From JAGVSR01 sp031413815 (GTDB lineage Bacteria; Pseudomonadota; Alphaproteobacteria; Rhizobiales; Hyphomicrobiaceae), in the NCBI GenBank assembly GCA_031413815.1, contig JANOFU010000083.1, positions 22,289-86,288 on the forward strand: a stretch of DNA of 64,000 bases, given 5' to 3'. A program made the translations under genes and the position numbers. The notes under the pieces were generated by a model. It was not told the DNA's origin and ran no database searches. It saw only the letters and a program-made list of their open reading frames with translations. Of this stretch, positions 50,948 through 59,042 are shown in pieces; the first letter of the stretch is position 1; every line of letters starts with the position of its first letter.

Positions 50948-51042
50948 GGCGGGGCCGGAGCGATTGCAGCCGCCGCGGGGACGGTCTAGTGTCGATCGCG
51001 TGCGCCGTCCAACGCTAAGCCCTTAAACTAAGCCCCCAAAAA

Positions 51043-52215
51043 ATGACCTCCGCCGTTGATCCTGTCGCGCTCACTCAGGCGCTGATCCGTTGCCCGAGTG
51101 TGACTCCCGAAGACGGTGGCGCGCTCGATCTCTTGCAAGACCGTCTCGAAACGGCGGGCTTCACGTGTCACCGCAAGACGTTTTCTGAGCCCGGCACGCC
51201 CGATATCGGCAATCTCTACGCGCGGCTCGGCACAGCGGCCCCCAATCTCTGTTTTGCCGGCCATACCGACGTGGTGCCACCCGGCGATGTCAAAGCCTGG
51301 AGTGTACCGCCGTTTGCAGCTGAGATCCGGGGTGCGGATTTGATCGGCCGCGGCGCCGTTGACATGAAAGGCGCCATCGCCTGCTTTGTGGCAGCCGTCC
51401 ACCGGCATCTCAAAGCGAACGGCGGACTGCAAAACGGCTCAATTTCGCTGCTGATCACAGGCGACGAAGAAGGGCCCTCCGTCAATGGCACTGTGAAAGT
51501 GCTACGATGGCTGGAGGAGCGCGGCGAAAAGATTGACGCGTGCCTTGTGGGCGAGCCGTCCAATCCAGACGCGCTCGGCGATGAGATTAAAATCGGCCGG
51601 CGCGGATCGGTCACCGGACAACTCGTCGTGTTTGGGAAGCAGGGTCACGCTGCTTATCCGCAGCGCGCGGACAACCCGATCCCGAAACTCGCGCGGTTTA
51701 TTGATCGCTTGTCAAACGCGGTTCTTGATGAAGGCTCCGCCCATTTCGAGCGTTCGAACTGTCAGGTGACCGTACTGTCAGTGCCCAACACGGCGGCGAA
51801 CGTCATTCCGGCCGAGGCGCGTGCGACATTCAACATCCGCTACAACGATGTGTGGCGGCGGGACTCGATTGAAGAGTGGGTCCGGCTCCAATGTGAGGTT
51901 GCGGCCGTCAGCATAGATGCCAAATACAAGGTCGATTTATCCGGCACAGGCGATGTGTTTTTGACAATGCCGGGACCGCTTGTCGACACGCTGGTTGAGG
52001 CAATCGCGGACGTCACCGGCCAGCGACCCGCCTTGACGACCGGCGGCGGCACGTCAGACGCGCGGTTTATCAAAGACTATTGCCCGGTGATCGAGTTCGG
52101 GCTCGTCAACCGCACGATCCACCAGGTTGATGAGCGCGTGGCGCTCGCCGATCTCGAAGCGCTGACGCAGATTTATGAGCGCTTTATCGGCCGGTATTTC
52201 GCACCTAGCAGCTGA
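51043..52215 (+). CDS. dapE: Succinyl-diaminopimelate desuccinylase
   Basis: Protein of 390 residues, M20 metallopeptidase family. The zinc-site blocks are LCFAGHTDVVPPG, GRGAVDMKGAIACFVAA (bridging Asp), ITGDEEGPSVNGT (catalytic and metal Glu) and GEPSN; the dimerisation domain begins near RRGSVTGQLVVFGKQGHAAYP; the C-terminal His is in VNRTIHQVDERV. It hydrolyses N-succinyl-diaminopimelate. It completes, with dapD and lysA in this window, a large part of lysine synthesis. A terminator follows 8 bp after the stop. Confidence 0.95.
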   Translation: MTSAVDPVALTQALIRCPSVTPEDGGALDLLQDRLETAGFTCHRKTFSEPGTPDIGNLYARLGTAAPNLCFAGHTDVVPPGDVKAWSVPPFAAEIRGADLIGRGAVDMKGAIACFVAAVHRHLKANGGLQNGSISLLITGDEEGPSVNGTVKVLRWLEERGEKIDACLVGEPSNPDALGDEIKIGRRGSVTGQLVVFGKQGHAAYPQRADNPIPKLARFIDRLSNAVLDEGSAHFERSNCQVTVLSVPNTAANVIPAEARATFNIRYNDVWRRDSIEEWVRLQCEVAAVSIDAKYKVDLSGTGDVFLTMPGPLVDTLVEAIADVTGQRPALTTGGGTSDARFIKDYCPVIEFGLVNRTIHQVDERVALADLEALTQIYERFIGRYFAPSS

Positions 52216-52223
52216 ACGCAAAA

Positions 52224-52249
52224 GCCACCCAGCGTTTCCGCTGGGTGGC
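52224..52249. terminator. Bidirectional terminator between dapE and flp-1
   Basis: GCCACCCAGC (52224-52233) and GCTGGGTGGC (52240-52249) form a perfect 10-bp stem with a 6-base loop. The A run before it gives TTTT on the minus strand, so it serves the pilin gene best; CCTTG follows on the plus strand. The same stem recurs at 52985 behind the second pilin. Confidence 0.85.
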
Positions 52250-52278
52250 CTTGTTAGGCTAGGCAGGTCCTTCTAGGA

Positions 52279-52449
52279 TCAAGCGGCGGCCAGAGCGGCA
52301 CCGATACGATCGAAGATGTCGACGAGTTCGTCGCGCATTGCGCCGAGGGCGACGATGATGCCGACGCCGACGAGAGCAGCGATCAGGCCGTATTCGATGG
52401 CCGTTGCGCCCGATTCATCCTTCAGGAAGCGAGAAAACGTGTTGGTCAT
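52279..52449 (-). CDS. flp: Flp-type pilin, copy 1
   Basis: Protein of 56 residues. A short leader (MTNTFSRFLKDESG) ends in Gly, the prepilin peptidase cleavage site, followed by ATAIEYGLIAALVGVGIIVA with the Glu+5 typical of type IV pilins, then ALGAMRDELVDIFDRIGAAL. It is exported, processed by a TadV/CpaA peptidase (not in this window) and assembled into Flp/Tad adhesion pili. The residue sequence is the same as copy 2 (53090-53260); the genes differ at four third-codon positions. The upstream frame to 52530 is not used. Confidence 0.93.
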   Translation of the reverse strand: MTNTFSRFLKDESGATAIEYGLIAALVGVGIIVALGAMRDELVDIFDRIGAALAAA

Positions 52450-52984
52450 AATGGCAGTCTCCCAATCCAATTGCTGGCAGTTGATCCAGTTCGCTGCAGG
52501 GACATGCCCTCGCCTTTGAACTGAAGCCACACTACAGAAGACCTGTTAATCCGAAGTGAATATCAAATGCATCGAATAAACATTTGTGACCAATTCTATA
52601 ACTCAACACAGAAAATACTATTAAAATCATTCATATCCAAGAAAAATCTGAGTAAAGTTTAATTCTATACTTAGTGGCGGTGAGAAATACTTGTATTTTC
52701 TCAACTTAAGATGCTTAATCATGTGTTGTGCAGGACCGCGCGGCGGCTGTGGCCACTCACGGCGTAAGCAAGGAGCGGTCTAGGCTTGCGCTGAGCTGGC
52801 TCAAACGAAGCGGAGCGATGGCGTTGGTCTCGCTCGACTTGGCACTATTGCCGCTGCTTGGCGGGCAAATGGTTGTGCATTCGAGTACCCCAGATAAGCG
52901 CTGCGAGGGTGCTAAAATTCAATATCAAATAATGCGGTAAGGGCTGCGGCAGTTGGCAGATCGCGAAGCTCTGAAAAACCGAAA
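52450..52984. other. Intergenic region upstream of flp-1
   Basis: The first 80 bp resemble the region upstream of flp-2 (TTGATCCAGTTC and CCTCGCCT are shared), so the duplication includes the 5' leader. The stretch 52540-52720 is markedly AT-rich and probably holds the pilin promoter. A plus-strand frame at 52728-52940 (70 codons) lacks a ribosome site and family similarity, and I do not count it as a gene. Confidence 0.45.
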
Positions 52985-53008
52985 GCCACCCAGCTTGCGC
53001 TGGGTGGC
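52985..53008 (-). terminator. Terminator behind flp-2
   Basis: GCCACCCAGC (52985-52994) and GCTGGGTGGC (52999-53008) form a stem with a TTGC loop; on the minus strand it is followed by TTTC. It is the duplicate of the terminator at 52224. Confidence 0.8.
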
Positions 53009-53089
53009 CTCCGAGGCTGGCTCATCTGTTCACGCGTTCCGTTGGACCGCGTCTTTCGAACGTTTGAGCTTAGCTGGACATCGCTAGGA

Positions 53090-53260
53090 TCAAGCGGCGG
53101 CCAGAGCGGCACCGATACGATCGAAGATGTCGACGAGTTCGTCGCGCATTGCGCCGAGGGCAACGATGATGCCGACGCCGACGAGAGCAGCGATCAGGCC
53201 GTATTCGATAGCCGTTGCGCCCGATTCATCCTTCAGGAAGCGAGAAAAAGTGTTCGTCAT
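53090..53260 (-). CDS. flp: Flp-type pilin, copy 2
   Basis: Protein of 56 residues with exactly the same sequence as copy 1. At DNA level there are four differences in 171 bp, all synonymous, while the flanks have diverged more. The leader and hydrophobic helix are as in copy 1. Copies are 811 bp apart in tandem, each with its own leader and terminator. Duplicate flp genes are known in other Tad loci; identical products suggest a dosage benefit or gene conversion. Confidence 0.93.
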   Translation of the reverse strand: MTNTFSRFLKDESGATAIEYGLIAALVGVGIIVALGAMRDELVDIFDRIGAALAAA

Positions 53261-53867
53261 GTTGGTAGTCTCCCAATTCGATTGCTAGCGTTTGATCCAG
53301 TTCATCGCTGGGGACCTGCCCTCGCCTCTGAACTGGAACCAGATTACCGCTCAACTGTTAAACTCAGGTAAAAGTAACGGCACTCGAAATCAATACTTGC
53401 TGCTGATGTATGAAGAATACAGTTACAACGTAGATACAAATCAATACAGCACTATTATTACTAAAAATAATCATCCCTAACGAATTTTTATTCATAAATT
53501 ATACTTGTAAATCGAAAATACAGTGTGATTAATATTTTGTTGTGGCTGAGAATGCGCGCGCTATGGCTCCCGTTCGTCTTTGTGCTCAATGCCTGTCTAG
53601 CTGCAAATGCTCAGGCCGGCATCTATCGATGGGCTGAAAGTCTGCTCCAGGTCTCATTAGGCCGCGTGCCGCCACGGCTTTTTGAAGTTCCCAATTGCCC
53701 CGTGCGCGGCCTTGATGGCCTTTTGCGCCCGAAACCTGGTGCCAAGCACGCGCAACGCACCCATCCGGCCGAGGGGCGTGCGCCGCAATCTGACGCCCGT
53801 TTGCACTTCATTCACCATTTCCTGAGCTAATGCATGCCATAGGATTTGCTCATAGGGGTTTCCACCG
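53261..53867. other. Intergenic region with a doubtful 101-codon frame
   Basis: The region starts with the duplicated pilin leader, continues with AT-rich DNA (about 53380-53540, probable promoters in both directions), and contains a plus-strand frame at 53525-53830. Its N-terminus (MRALWLPFVFVLNACLAANA) looks like a signal peptide with an LNAC lipobox, but the rest has no protein-like pattern and I recognise no family. Kept as uncertain, not called as a gene. Confidence 0.35.
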
Positions 53868-54389
53868 ATGGCACGGGACTACACCTGCTCAGTAGATATG
53901 AAGGCGCCGATGGGTGCCGCTCTGGTTGCTGCCGCGACAATGATGGCCGCCGTGTCGCTCGATGCGACAGCGGTCCGCGCCAATGACCTCGTTGTGCGCT
54001 ACGACCAATCGCAGTTGCTGCGGCTTCCCCGCCCTGTCAGCGAAATCATCATTGGCAACCCGTCGATCGCCGACGTCGCCATTCAGGGTGGAAACTTATT
54101 GGTCGTCACCGGCAAAACGTTTGGTATCACCAATGTGATTGCCCTCGATGCTGAGCGCAACGTCATCCAGGATCAGCGGGTGATTGTGGAGCGCGATGAC
54201 AAGCGATTGGTCAACCTCAACCGTGGCGGCCTGCGCCAGACCTACAGTTGCACGCCCAACTGCTCGCCCACATTGGTCATCGGTGACGATCCCGCCTTCT
54301 TTGAGCAAGTCATTAAGAACGCAGCGGGCAAGCTGAAGTTCTCCGAAAGCGGCACCGAATCGAGCGGCGGCGCACAAGCCGCGCAGTAA
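53868..54389 (+). CDS. Pilus assembly protein N-terminal domain protein (CpaC/RcpA N-domain-like)
   Basis: Protein of 173 residues. After a signal peptide (MKAPMGAALVAAATMMAAVS...VRA) comes the T2SS/T3SS secretin N-domain of Tad systems: NDLVVRYDQSQLLRLPRPVSEIIIGNPSIADVAIQGGNLLVVTGKTFGITNVIALD. Full CpaC is about 500 residues with a secretin ring; here only the N-domain plus a short tail is present, so it is a stand-alone periplasmic accessory rather than a truncated pore. ATG 53898 is an alternative start that places the signal peptide at the terminus. Confidence 0.8.
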   Translation: MARDYTCSVDMKAPMGAALVAAATMMAAVSLDATAVRANDLVVRYDQSQLLRLPRPVSEIIIGNPSIADVAIQGGNLLVVTGKTFGITNVIALDAERNVIQDQRVIVERDDKRLVNLNRGGLRQTYSCTPNCSPTLVIGDDPAFFEQVIKNAAGKLKFSESGTESSGGAQAAQ

Positions 54390-54840
54390 TCATCTGGCGC
54401 GGTGCGCCTGAGACAGATTAAGCGAAATTGGGGGTCACAGGGAAACTTGTGGCCCTTTTCGCTATTGGATGGCGTGGGCCGGCCTTGCCCTGACCAGCGC
54501 TGCCGCCGGGCCTCACTCTATAACTGTGTCGATGAGCGAGCGCGCTAATCTCCACCGTGCCATTCGTTTGTGGCGAGCGGCAGAGACCGGTGGTCTCGCG
54601 TCAATGCGCGCGACGGCCTGTGAGTCAGTGGGTTTGAGCATTACGTCCCGCGCCCTAGTTCTTTTGGTAAAGAATGTTTAAATTCAAAAGATAAAACTTG
54701 AGTCAAATTTGAGTAAAAAACAGTAATATCCAATAGTAACTCGTTATCTATACTTGAACACATCCCATATACTCAACGAATAATTTACATGAATATTGCT
54801 ACGGTGCTGAGTATACATTTCGTTGTGAGAGGAATCTGAG
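54390..54840. other. Intergenic region upstream of tadE-like gene
   Basis: About 450 bp. An open frame at 54469-54681 (70 codons) has no family match or ribosome site and is not called. The stretch 54680-54830 is very AT-rich, with ACGAATAATTTAC and similar motifs, and probably carries the promoter of the TadE-like gene; GAGAGGAATCTGAG precedes its ATG. Confidence 0.4.
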
Positions 54841-55449
54841 ATGCAGGCGTTCGCGATCTCAAGAATGACTGGTAGCTCGCGCGCCGCAGCGAAGCTCGCG
54901 CGGCGTTTGCGCGGCGATCAGCAGGGCACCACCGCCATCGAGTTCGGCATGGTGGCGTTTCCATTCCTGCTCTTTGTTTTCGGAATCATTGCCGTCGCTC
55001 TGCAGTTCTTCACGATCAATGCCCTGGATCACGCTGTTGAAACCGTGTCGCGCAAGATCAGAACCGGGCAAGCGCAGATGGAAGGCTGGACCGTCGATCA
55101 GTTCAAATCCCAGGTTTGCTCAGAAGCTGCAGGCTTCCTGCCACTCGAATGCGACAATCTCTTCGTGCACGTTCAAAGCGGCGGCGCGTGGGCCGACATC
55201 ACGCCGACACCATGTTCGACAGGGGGCACGATGACGCCACAGTCGGGCAATGGCACGGATGCGCTGTCAGGCCAGTCGGGTGTCGCCAGCGCCGTCGTGC
55301 TGGTCACGGCCTGTTATGACTGGACGCTACCGGCGGACGTCTACTTTCTACAGTTGATCATGATGAAACCTGCCGATGGAGTGCCATTGGCAAGTGGCGG
55401 CTCATTGATCCAGGCCGTCTCGACATTCCGCACCGAACCCTACCAGTGA
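54841..55449 (+). CDS. TadE-like pilus assembly protein
   Basis: Protein of 202 residues. The pseudopilin-like N-terminus is RRLRGDQQG, then TTAIEFGMVAFPFLLFVFGIIAVAL, with a Gly-Thr cleavage site and Glu+5, as in TadE. A periplasmic domain with four Cys follows (VCSEAAGFLPLECDNLF, TPCSTGG, VTACYDW). It is thought to help assemble or anchor Flp pili. A second TadE/TadG-like gene follows 52 bp later. GAGGAATCTGAG is its ribosome site. Confidence 0.87.
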   Translation: MQAFAISRMTGSSRAAAKLARRLRGDQQGTTAIEFGMVAFPFLLFVFGIIAVALQFFTINALDHAVETVSRKIRTGQAQMEGWTVDQFKSQVCSEAAGFLPLECDNLFVHVQSGGAWADITPTPCSTGGTMTPQSGNGTDALSGQSGVASAVVLVTACYDWTLPADVYFLQLIMMKPADGVPLASGGSLIQAVSTFRTEPYQ

Positions 55450-55501
55450 GCGGCACTGGAAATCTGACGTCCCAAGCTTCAATCGAGTGAACGAGGAAAC
55501 A

Positions 55502-56116
55502 ATGACGAGTTCAATCCTCCTGCGCGGTGCGCACAAGGCCATCACGTTCTGCCAGCGCCTGGGCCGCGATGCGAGGGGCGTTGCAGCCGTCGAGTTTGGC
55601 CTGATCGCTCCAGTACTCTTGATCATGATGGTCGGCGTCATCGAGGCCACCCGCGCGGTGTCGATCGATCGCCGGTTCGGGCAAGTGACGTCGCTCGTCG
55701 CCGATCTCATCGCACGCGAAGAGAACATCAGTTCGGCTGACATCACATCGATCTACGGCATTGTGGATCATGTGATGGGTGTTTGGGGAACCGACACGCT
55801 CAAGCTCGAAATCATCCCAGTGCAAGCCCATCCGTCCGATGCTGCAATCCGGAAAGTATACGCTGCAACGTCGAACCGGCCGTCTTACGGCGGCGCTGCT
55901 CAGAAAGCGCAGTGCGCGGACTATTCAACGTTGTCTGCAGATTTGATGGCACAAGGCACCAGCGTTATCGTTGTTGAGAGCAAGTTCACGTTCACGCCAC
56001 TCTTCGTCGACTCGTTCATCCCGTCACAGGTCTGGGAAGACAAAGCGACGTTGACGCCCCGCAATTCTTGCGTCGATTTCGACAACAACAACTGCGTCAC
56101 GGCTTGCTTCAATTAA
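55502..56116 (+). CDS. TadE/TadG-family pilus assembly protein
   Basis: Protein of 204 residues. N-terminal segment CQRLGRDARGVAAVEFGLIAPVLLIMMVGVIEATRAVS has the TadE signature with Glu after AAV. The periplasmic part contains YSTLSADLMAQGTSVIVVESKFTFTPLF and Cys residues near the end (NSCVDFDNNNCVTACFN). ATG 55502 is chosen over GTG 55487 because GAGGAAACA lies just upstream. Paired with the preceding gene; a strong terminator closes the unit at 56141. Confidence 0.85.
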   Translation: MTSSILLRGAHKAITFCQRLGRDARGVAAVEFGLIAPVLLIMMVGVIEATRAVSIDRRFGQVTSLVADLIAREENISSADITSIYGIVDHVMGVWGTDTLKLEIIPVQAHPSDAAIRKVYAATSNRPSYGGAAQKAQCADYSTLSADLMAQGTSVIVVESKFTFTPLFVDSFIPSQVWEDKATLTPRNSCVDFDNNNCVTACFN

Positions 56117-56140
56117 ACAGCGGGTGCTGCCTGATAAATG

Positions 56141-56177
56141 AGCGGCCGGTCCTGCCTTGGACCGGCCGCTTTCGTTT
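56141..56177 (+). terminator. Rho-independent terminator of the tadE/tadG unit
   Basis: AGCGGCCGGTCC (56141-56152) pairs perfectly with GGACCGGCCGCT (56159-56170) around TGCCTT, followed by a T-rich tail (TTCGTTTTT). Confidence 0.9.
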
Positions 56178-56293
56178 TTCCCTTTGGTGTAAAGAGTTTC
56201 TCCTGGGTTGTTCCCAAGCGCCCTCGCCTTAACACTCCGTGCCCTTATCAAATGTGGTTCCGCCGCGGGGGCAGGAGTGGTAGCGTTAACACT

Positions 56294-56902
56294 ATGGGAC
56301 GACGGTCATCACATACGCCCGAAGAGCTTCGGGAACTGATCCTTGAAGCTTCAACGGAGCTCATCAACGAAGGTGGCTTGGCCAGTCTGTCGGCACGCGA
56401 AGTCGCCCGCCGCATCGGCTACTCGCCGGGAACTCTCTACAATGTTTTCGAAAACCTCGACGATCTCGTGCTGACGATCGAAGGCCGGCTTCTCGATCAG
56501 CTGTCCGCCAAGCTCGCACAGGTCAAGCCCAGTGGGTCGGCCCACGAACACATGCTGGATATGGCGCGCGTCTACCTGCGCTTTACCCATGACCACCCGC
56601 GGCTGTGGAATCTTCTGTTCGAACATCACTTGCCGGCGAACCAAAACATCCCGGCCTGGTATCAGCAAAAGTTGGACGGCCTCATGGCTCACGTGCGAGC
56701 CGCCTTGGCACCCGTGATGCCAAATGCAGATCAGGACCAGATTCGCCGGGCAGCAAGCGTCCTGTGGGCTGGCGTGCACGGCATCACGTCGCTATCGACG
56801 GCAGACAAGCTATCGACCGTCACCACGGACGGCGCCAACGCGCTCGTCGATGATCTTGTCCTCACCTACATGAATGGATTGTCGTCGAAGACCGGGTCCT
56901 AG
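56294..56902 (+). CDS. TetR-family regulator with WHG-type C-terminal domain
   Basis: Protein of 202 residues. HTH: EELRELILEASTELINEGGLASLSAREVARRIGYSPGTLYNVFENLDDLV. The C-terminal part has RVYLRFTHDHPRLWNLLFEHHLP and the block VLWAGVHGITSLSTADKL, the WHG-type TetR C-domain. Effector unknown. ATG 56294 gives the usual start; the longer frame to 56138 overlaps the preceding terminator and is rejected. Its stop is 6 bp from that of the convergent gene. Confidence 0.88.
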   Translation: MGRRSSHTPEELRELILEASTELINEGGLASLSAREVARRIGYSPGTLYNVFENLDDLVLTIEGRLLDQLSAKLAQVKPSGSAHEHMLDMARVYLRFTHDHPRLWNLLFEHHLPANQNIPAWYQQKLDGLMAHVRAALAPVMPNADQDQIRRAASVLWAGVHGITSLSTADKLSTVTTDGANALVDDLVLTYMNGLSSKTGS

Positions 56903-56908
56903 CTCCCC

Positions 56909-57718
56909 TCACGGTGCCGCTGGAGCAGCTGGAGGCTCCGGGATCGCTCCCGTTGTGATACCGGCGGCAGGCTGCGTCGCGACAGCAATGCGGCCGTTGC
57001 GATCCAAGATCCCAAACCACTTTTCTTCAGGCAATAGGCGTTGGCTGAGGCTTGTCCAGAGATCTCGCGAGGCGACGCCTTCGGAGAACGTCTTGGTCGG
57101 CGGGGCGAGCCAGAGCGCGCCCACCAGCGCCATCACCATCGCCAGCGACCCATACGGGTGGCGCCGATCCACGACCTTGAGCGCTGTACCGAACGACGAC
57201 TTTACGCGGATGTCCATCACGTCGACAGAATACATTTCATCAAGCACGAGGTGCACAATGAAACCGATAAACATGAAGGCGCCGGCAAGCCACGCCACGC
57301 CCTCGTGGCGGCCGAGAATGTGGTAGTAGACGACGGCGGTGGCCGCGGATGAGAATGCGGCCGCCACCAGAGAATGCCAGATGCCGCGATGGACGCAAAA
57401 GCGATGGAATATCGCATGCAGGCCATAGCGCACGAACACTAGGGTTCCCAGCCACAGGATCCACAGTTCAGCGATTGAGAATTTTGTTGCGAACGTGAAC
57501 AGCACCGCAAACGAGAAGAACACGCCGAGCCCTGCAAACATGGCGCGGCCTGGGCGGGAATCCTTGAGGTCGATATCGGGCAGCACGGATCCGAGAACGC
57601 CAGCCATGGTGATGGCAACCAGGTTTTCGGGAGCCACCACGTCGGCCGCCAGTGTCAGTGTGGCCAGTGCACCCGCAGCAACGGTGCCGGCCGCAATGTG
57701 CGTGGTAAAATTGGCCAT
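56909..57718 (-). CDS. YdjM-type membrane-bound metal-dependent hydrolase
   Basis: Protein of 269 residues beginning MANFTTHIAAGTVAAGALATL, with LGSVLPDIDLKDSRPGR (metal-ligand Asp), HAIFHRFCVHRGIWHSLVAAAF and FIGFIVHLVLDEMYSVDVM, the His/Asp pattern of the YdjM/DUF457 family. Five or six membrane helices are expected. E. coli YdjM is an SOS-regulated inner-membrane protein; the substrate is unknown. ATG 57718 has GGGAGG 8 bases upstream; the longer frame to 57817 is not used. Confidence 0.85.
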   Translation of the reverse strand: MANFTTHIAAGTVAAGALATLTLAADVVAPENLVAITMAGVLGSVLPDIDLKDSRPGRAMFAGLGVFFSFAVLFTFATKFSIAELWILWLGTLVFVRYGLHAIFHRFCVHRGIWHSLVAAAFSSAATAVVYYHILGRHEGVAWLAGAFMFIGFIVHLVLDEMYSVDVMDIRVKSSFGTALKVVDRRHPYGSLAMVMALVGALWLAPPTKTFSEGVASRDLWTSLSQRLLPEEKWFGILDRNGRIAVATQPAAGITTGAIPEPPAAPAAP

Positions 57719-57967
57719 CCGCAGTGCCTCCCTGACGTGCGCCCGGAAACAGGCAAAGCTGATTTCCGATGGTGAGCACGGTAAAAATGAATGGCTAAGA
57801 AATTTGAGCGGTCCCATCCGGCCCGCAAACGCCCTAGCATTGCCGCTTAAGCAACAGATTCGGGTGCGCCGGTGGAGGCGACCGGTCGCATGGGGTGTGG
57901 AAAAGTCGAATCGCTGCTGTAATGGACTTGAGATATCCCGCCGGCAGGGACACTTGGTCTGGTTGCG

Positions 57968-58897
57968 ATGAGGGACAACCCGATGATGGCCAGTGCAGAC
58001 CTCAAGTCATCGAGCAGCATTGGCACAATCGCTGCCATCAGCATCGCCGTCGCGCTGGCAGTCATGGCGCTTAAATATCTCGCCTACGTCAAGACCGGTA
58101 GTGCCGCGCTCTACTCGGATGCGCTTGAGAGTATCGTCAACGTGGTGACAGCGGTGGCTGCCCTCATCGCGGTTCGCATCAGCGCGCTGCCACCCGACCG
58201 CAATCATCCCTTTGGCCACCACAAGGCGGAGTTCTTTTCCGCAATTCTTGAAGGCGCGTTGATTATCATCGCGGCTCTTTTGATTTTCGAAGAAGCTTAC
58301 CGGGCGTGGCTAACTCCACGTGTGCTCTCGCAACCTTACGAAGGCCTGGCCATCAACGGCGTTGCCACGGCCCTCAATGCCGCATGGGGTGGCTACCTGA
58401 TCCGGCGGGGACGCAGCCTGCGCTCCCCGGCCTTAAGTGCCGGCGGCTGGCACATCCTCAGCGACGTCATCACATCGATCGGCGTCCTGGCGGGGCTCTT
58501 CCTGTCGATCACGACCGGGTGGGCGGTGCTGGATCCGCTGCTCGCCGCCCTCGTTGGCCTGAACATTCTGTGGGCCGGCTACCGCATCACGTCGAGTTCG
58601 GTCAACAGTCTGATGGACGTGTCCGCCGGGCCGGAAGTTGACGGTGAGATCCGCGACACCATTAGAGCGGCAGGCTTCGGAGCGCTTCAGGCCCATGACA
58701 TCCGCACGCGCCATGCCGGGCGGGCGACCTTCATCGAGTTCCATCTGGTTGTGCCGGGGAACATGACAGTGCGGGCCTCCCATGACATTTGCGACCGCAT
58801 CGAAGACGCCATTCGCGCCCGTATTCCGGGCTCTGAAGTCGTGATCCATGTCGAGCCAGACCACAAAGCCAAGGAAAAGGACGCGGTTCCCCTGTAA
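57968..58897 (+). CDS. Cation diffusion facilitator (CDF) family metal exporter
   Basis: Protein of 309 residues. Helix II has YSDALESIVNVVTAVAALIAV and helix V HILSDVITSIGVLAG, giving the metal site residues Asp and His/Asp; HPFGHHKAEFFSAILEG is the conserved loop between helices II and III. A cytoplasmic ferredoxin-like domain (TIRAAGFGALQAHDIRTRHAGRATFIEFHLVVPGN) follows. It exports Zn, Fe, Co or Mn in exchange for protons; the HHKAE loop is shared with several Zn/Fe types, so the metal is open. Confidence 0.92.
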   Translation: MRDNPMMASADLKSSSSIGTIAAISIAVALAVMALKYLAYVKTGSAALYSDALESIVNVVTAVAALIAVRISALPPDRNHPFGHHKAEFFSAILEGALIIIAALLIFEEAYRAWLTPRVLSQPYEGLAINGVATALNAAWGGYLIRRGRSLRSPALSAGGWHILSDVITSIGVLAGLFLSITTGWAVLDPLLAALVGLNILWAGYRITSSSVNSLMDVSAGPEVDGEIRDTIRAAGFGALQAHDIRTRHAGRATFIEFHLVVPGNMTVRASHDICDRIEDAIRARIPGSEVVIHVEPDHKAKEKDAVPL

Positions 58898-59042
58898 CCC
58901 CCTGCCTTCCTTTAAGGCTGGAACCGGACGGCGTTGGCGAACCGCGCCAATTCTGATAATGATAAGTGATGTTTAGCCGGCGCAGATCCCAGTTGATGGG
59001 GCTTGGCTCGGGTTGAAGGCATATTTCATCAGGACAATGATC

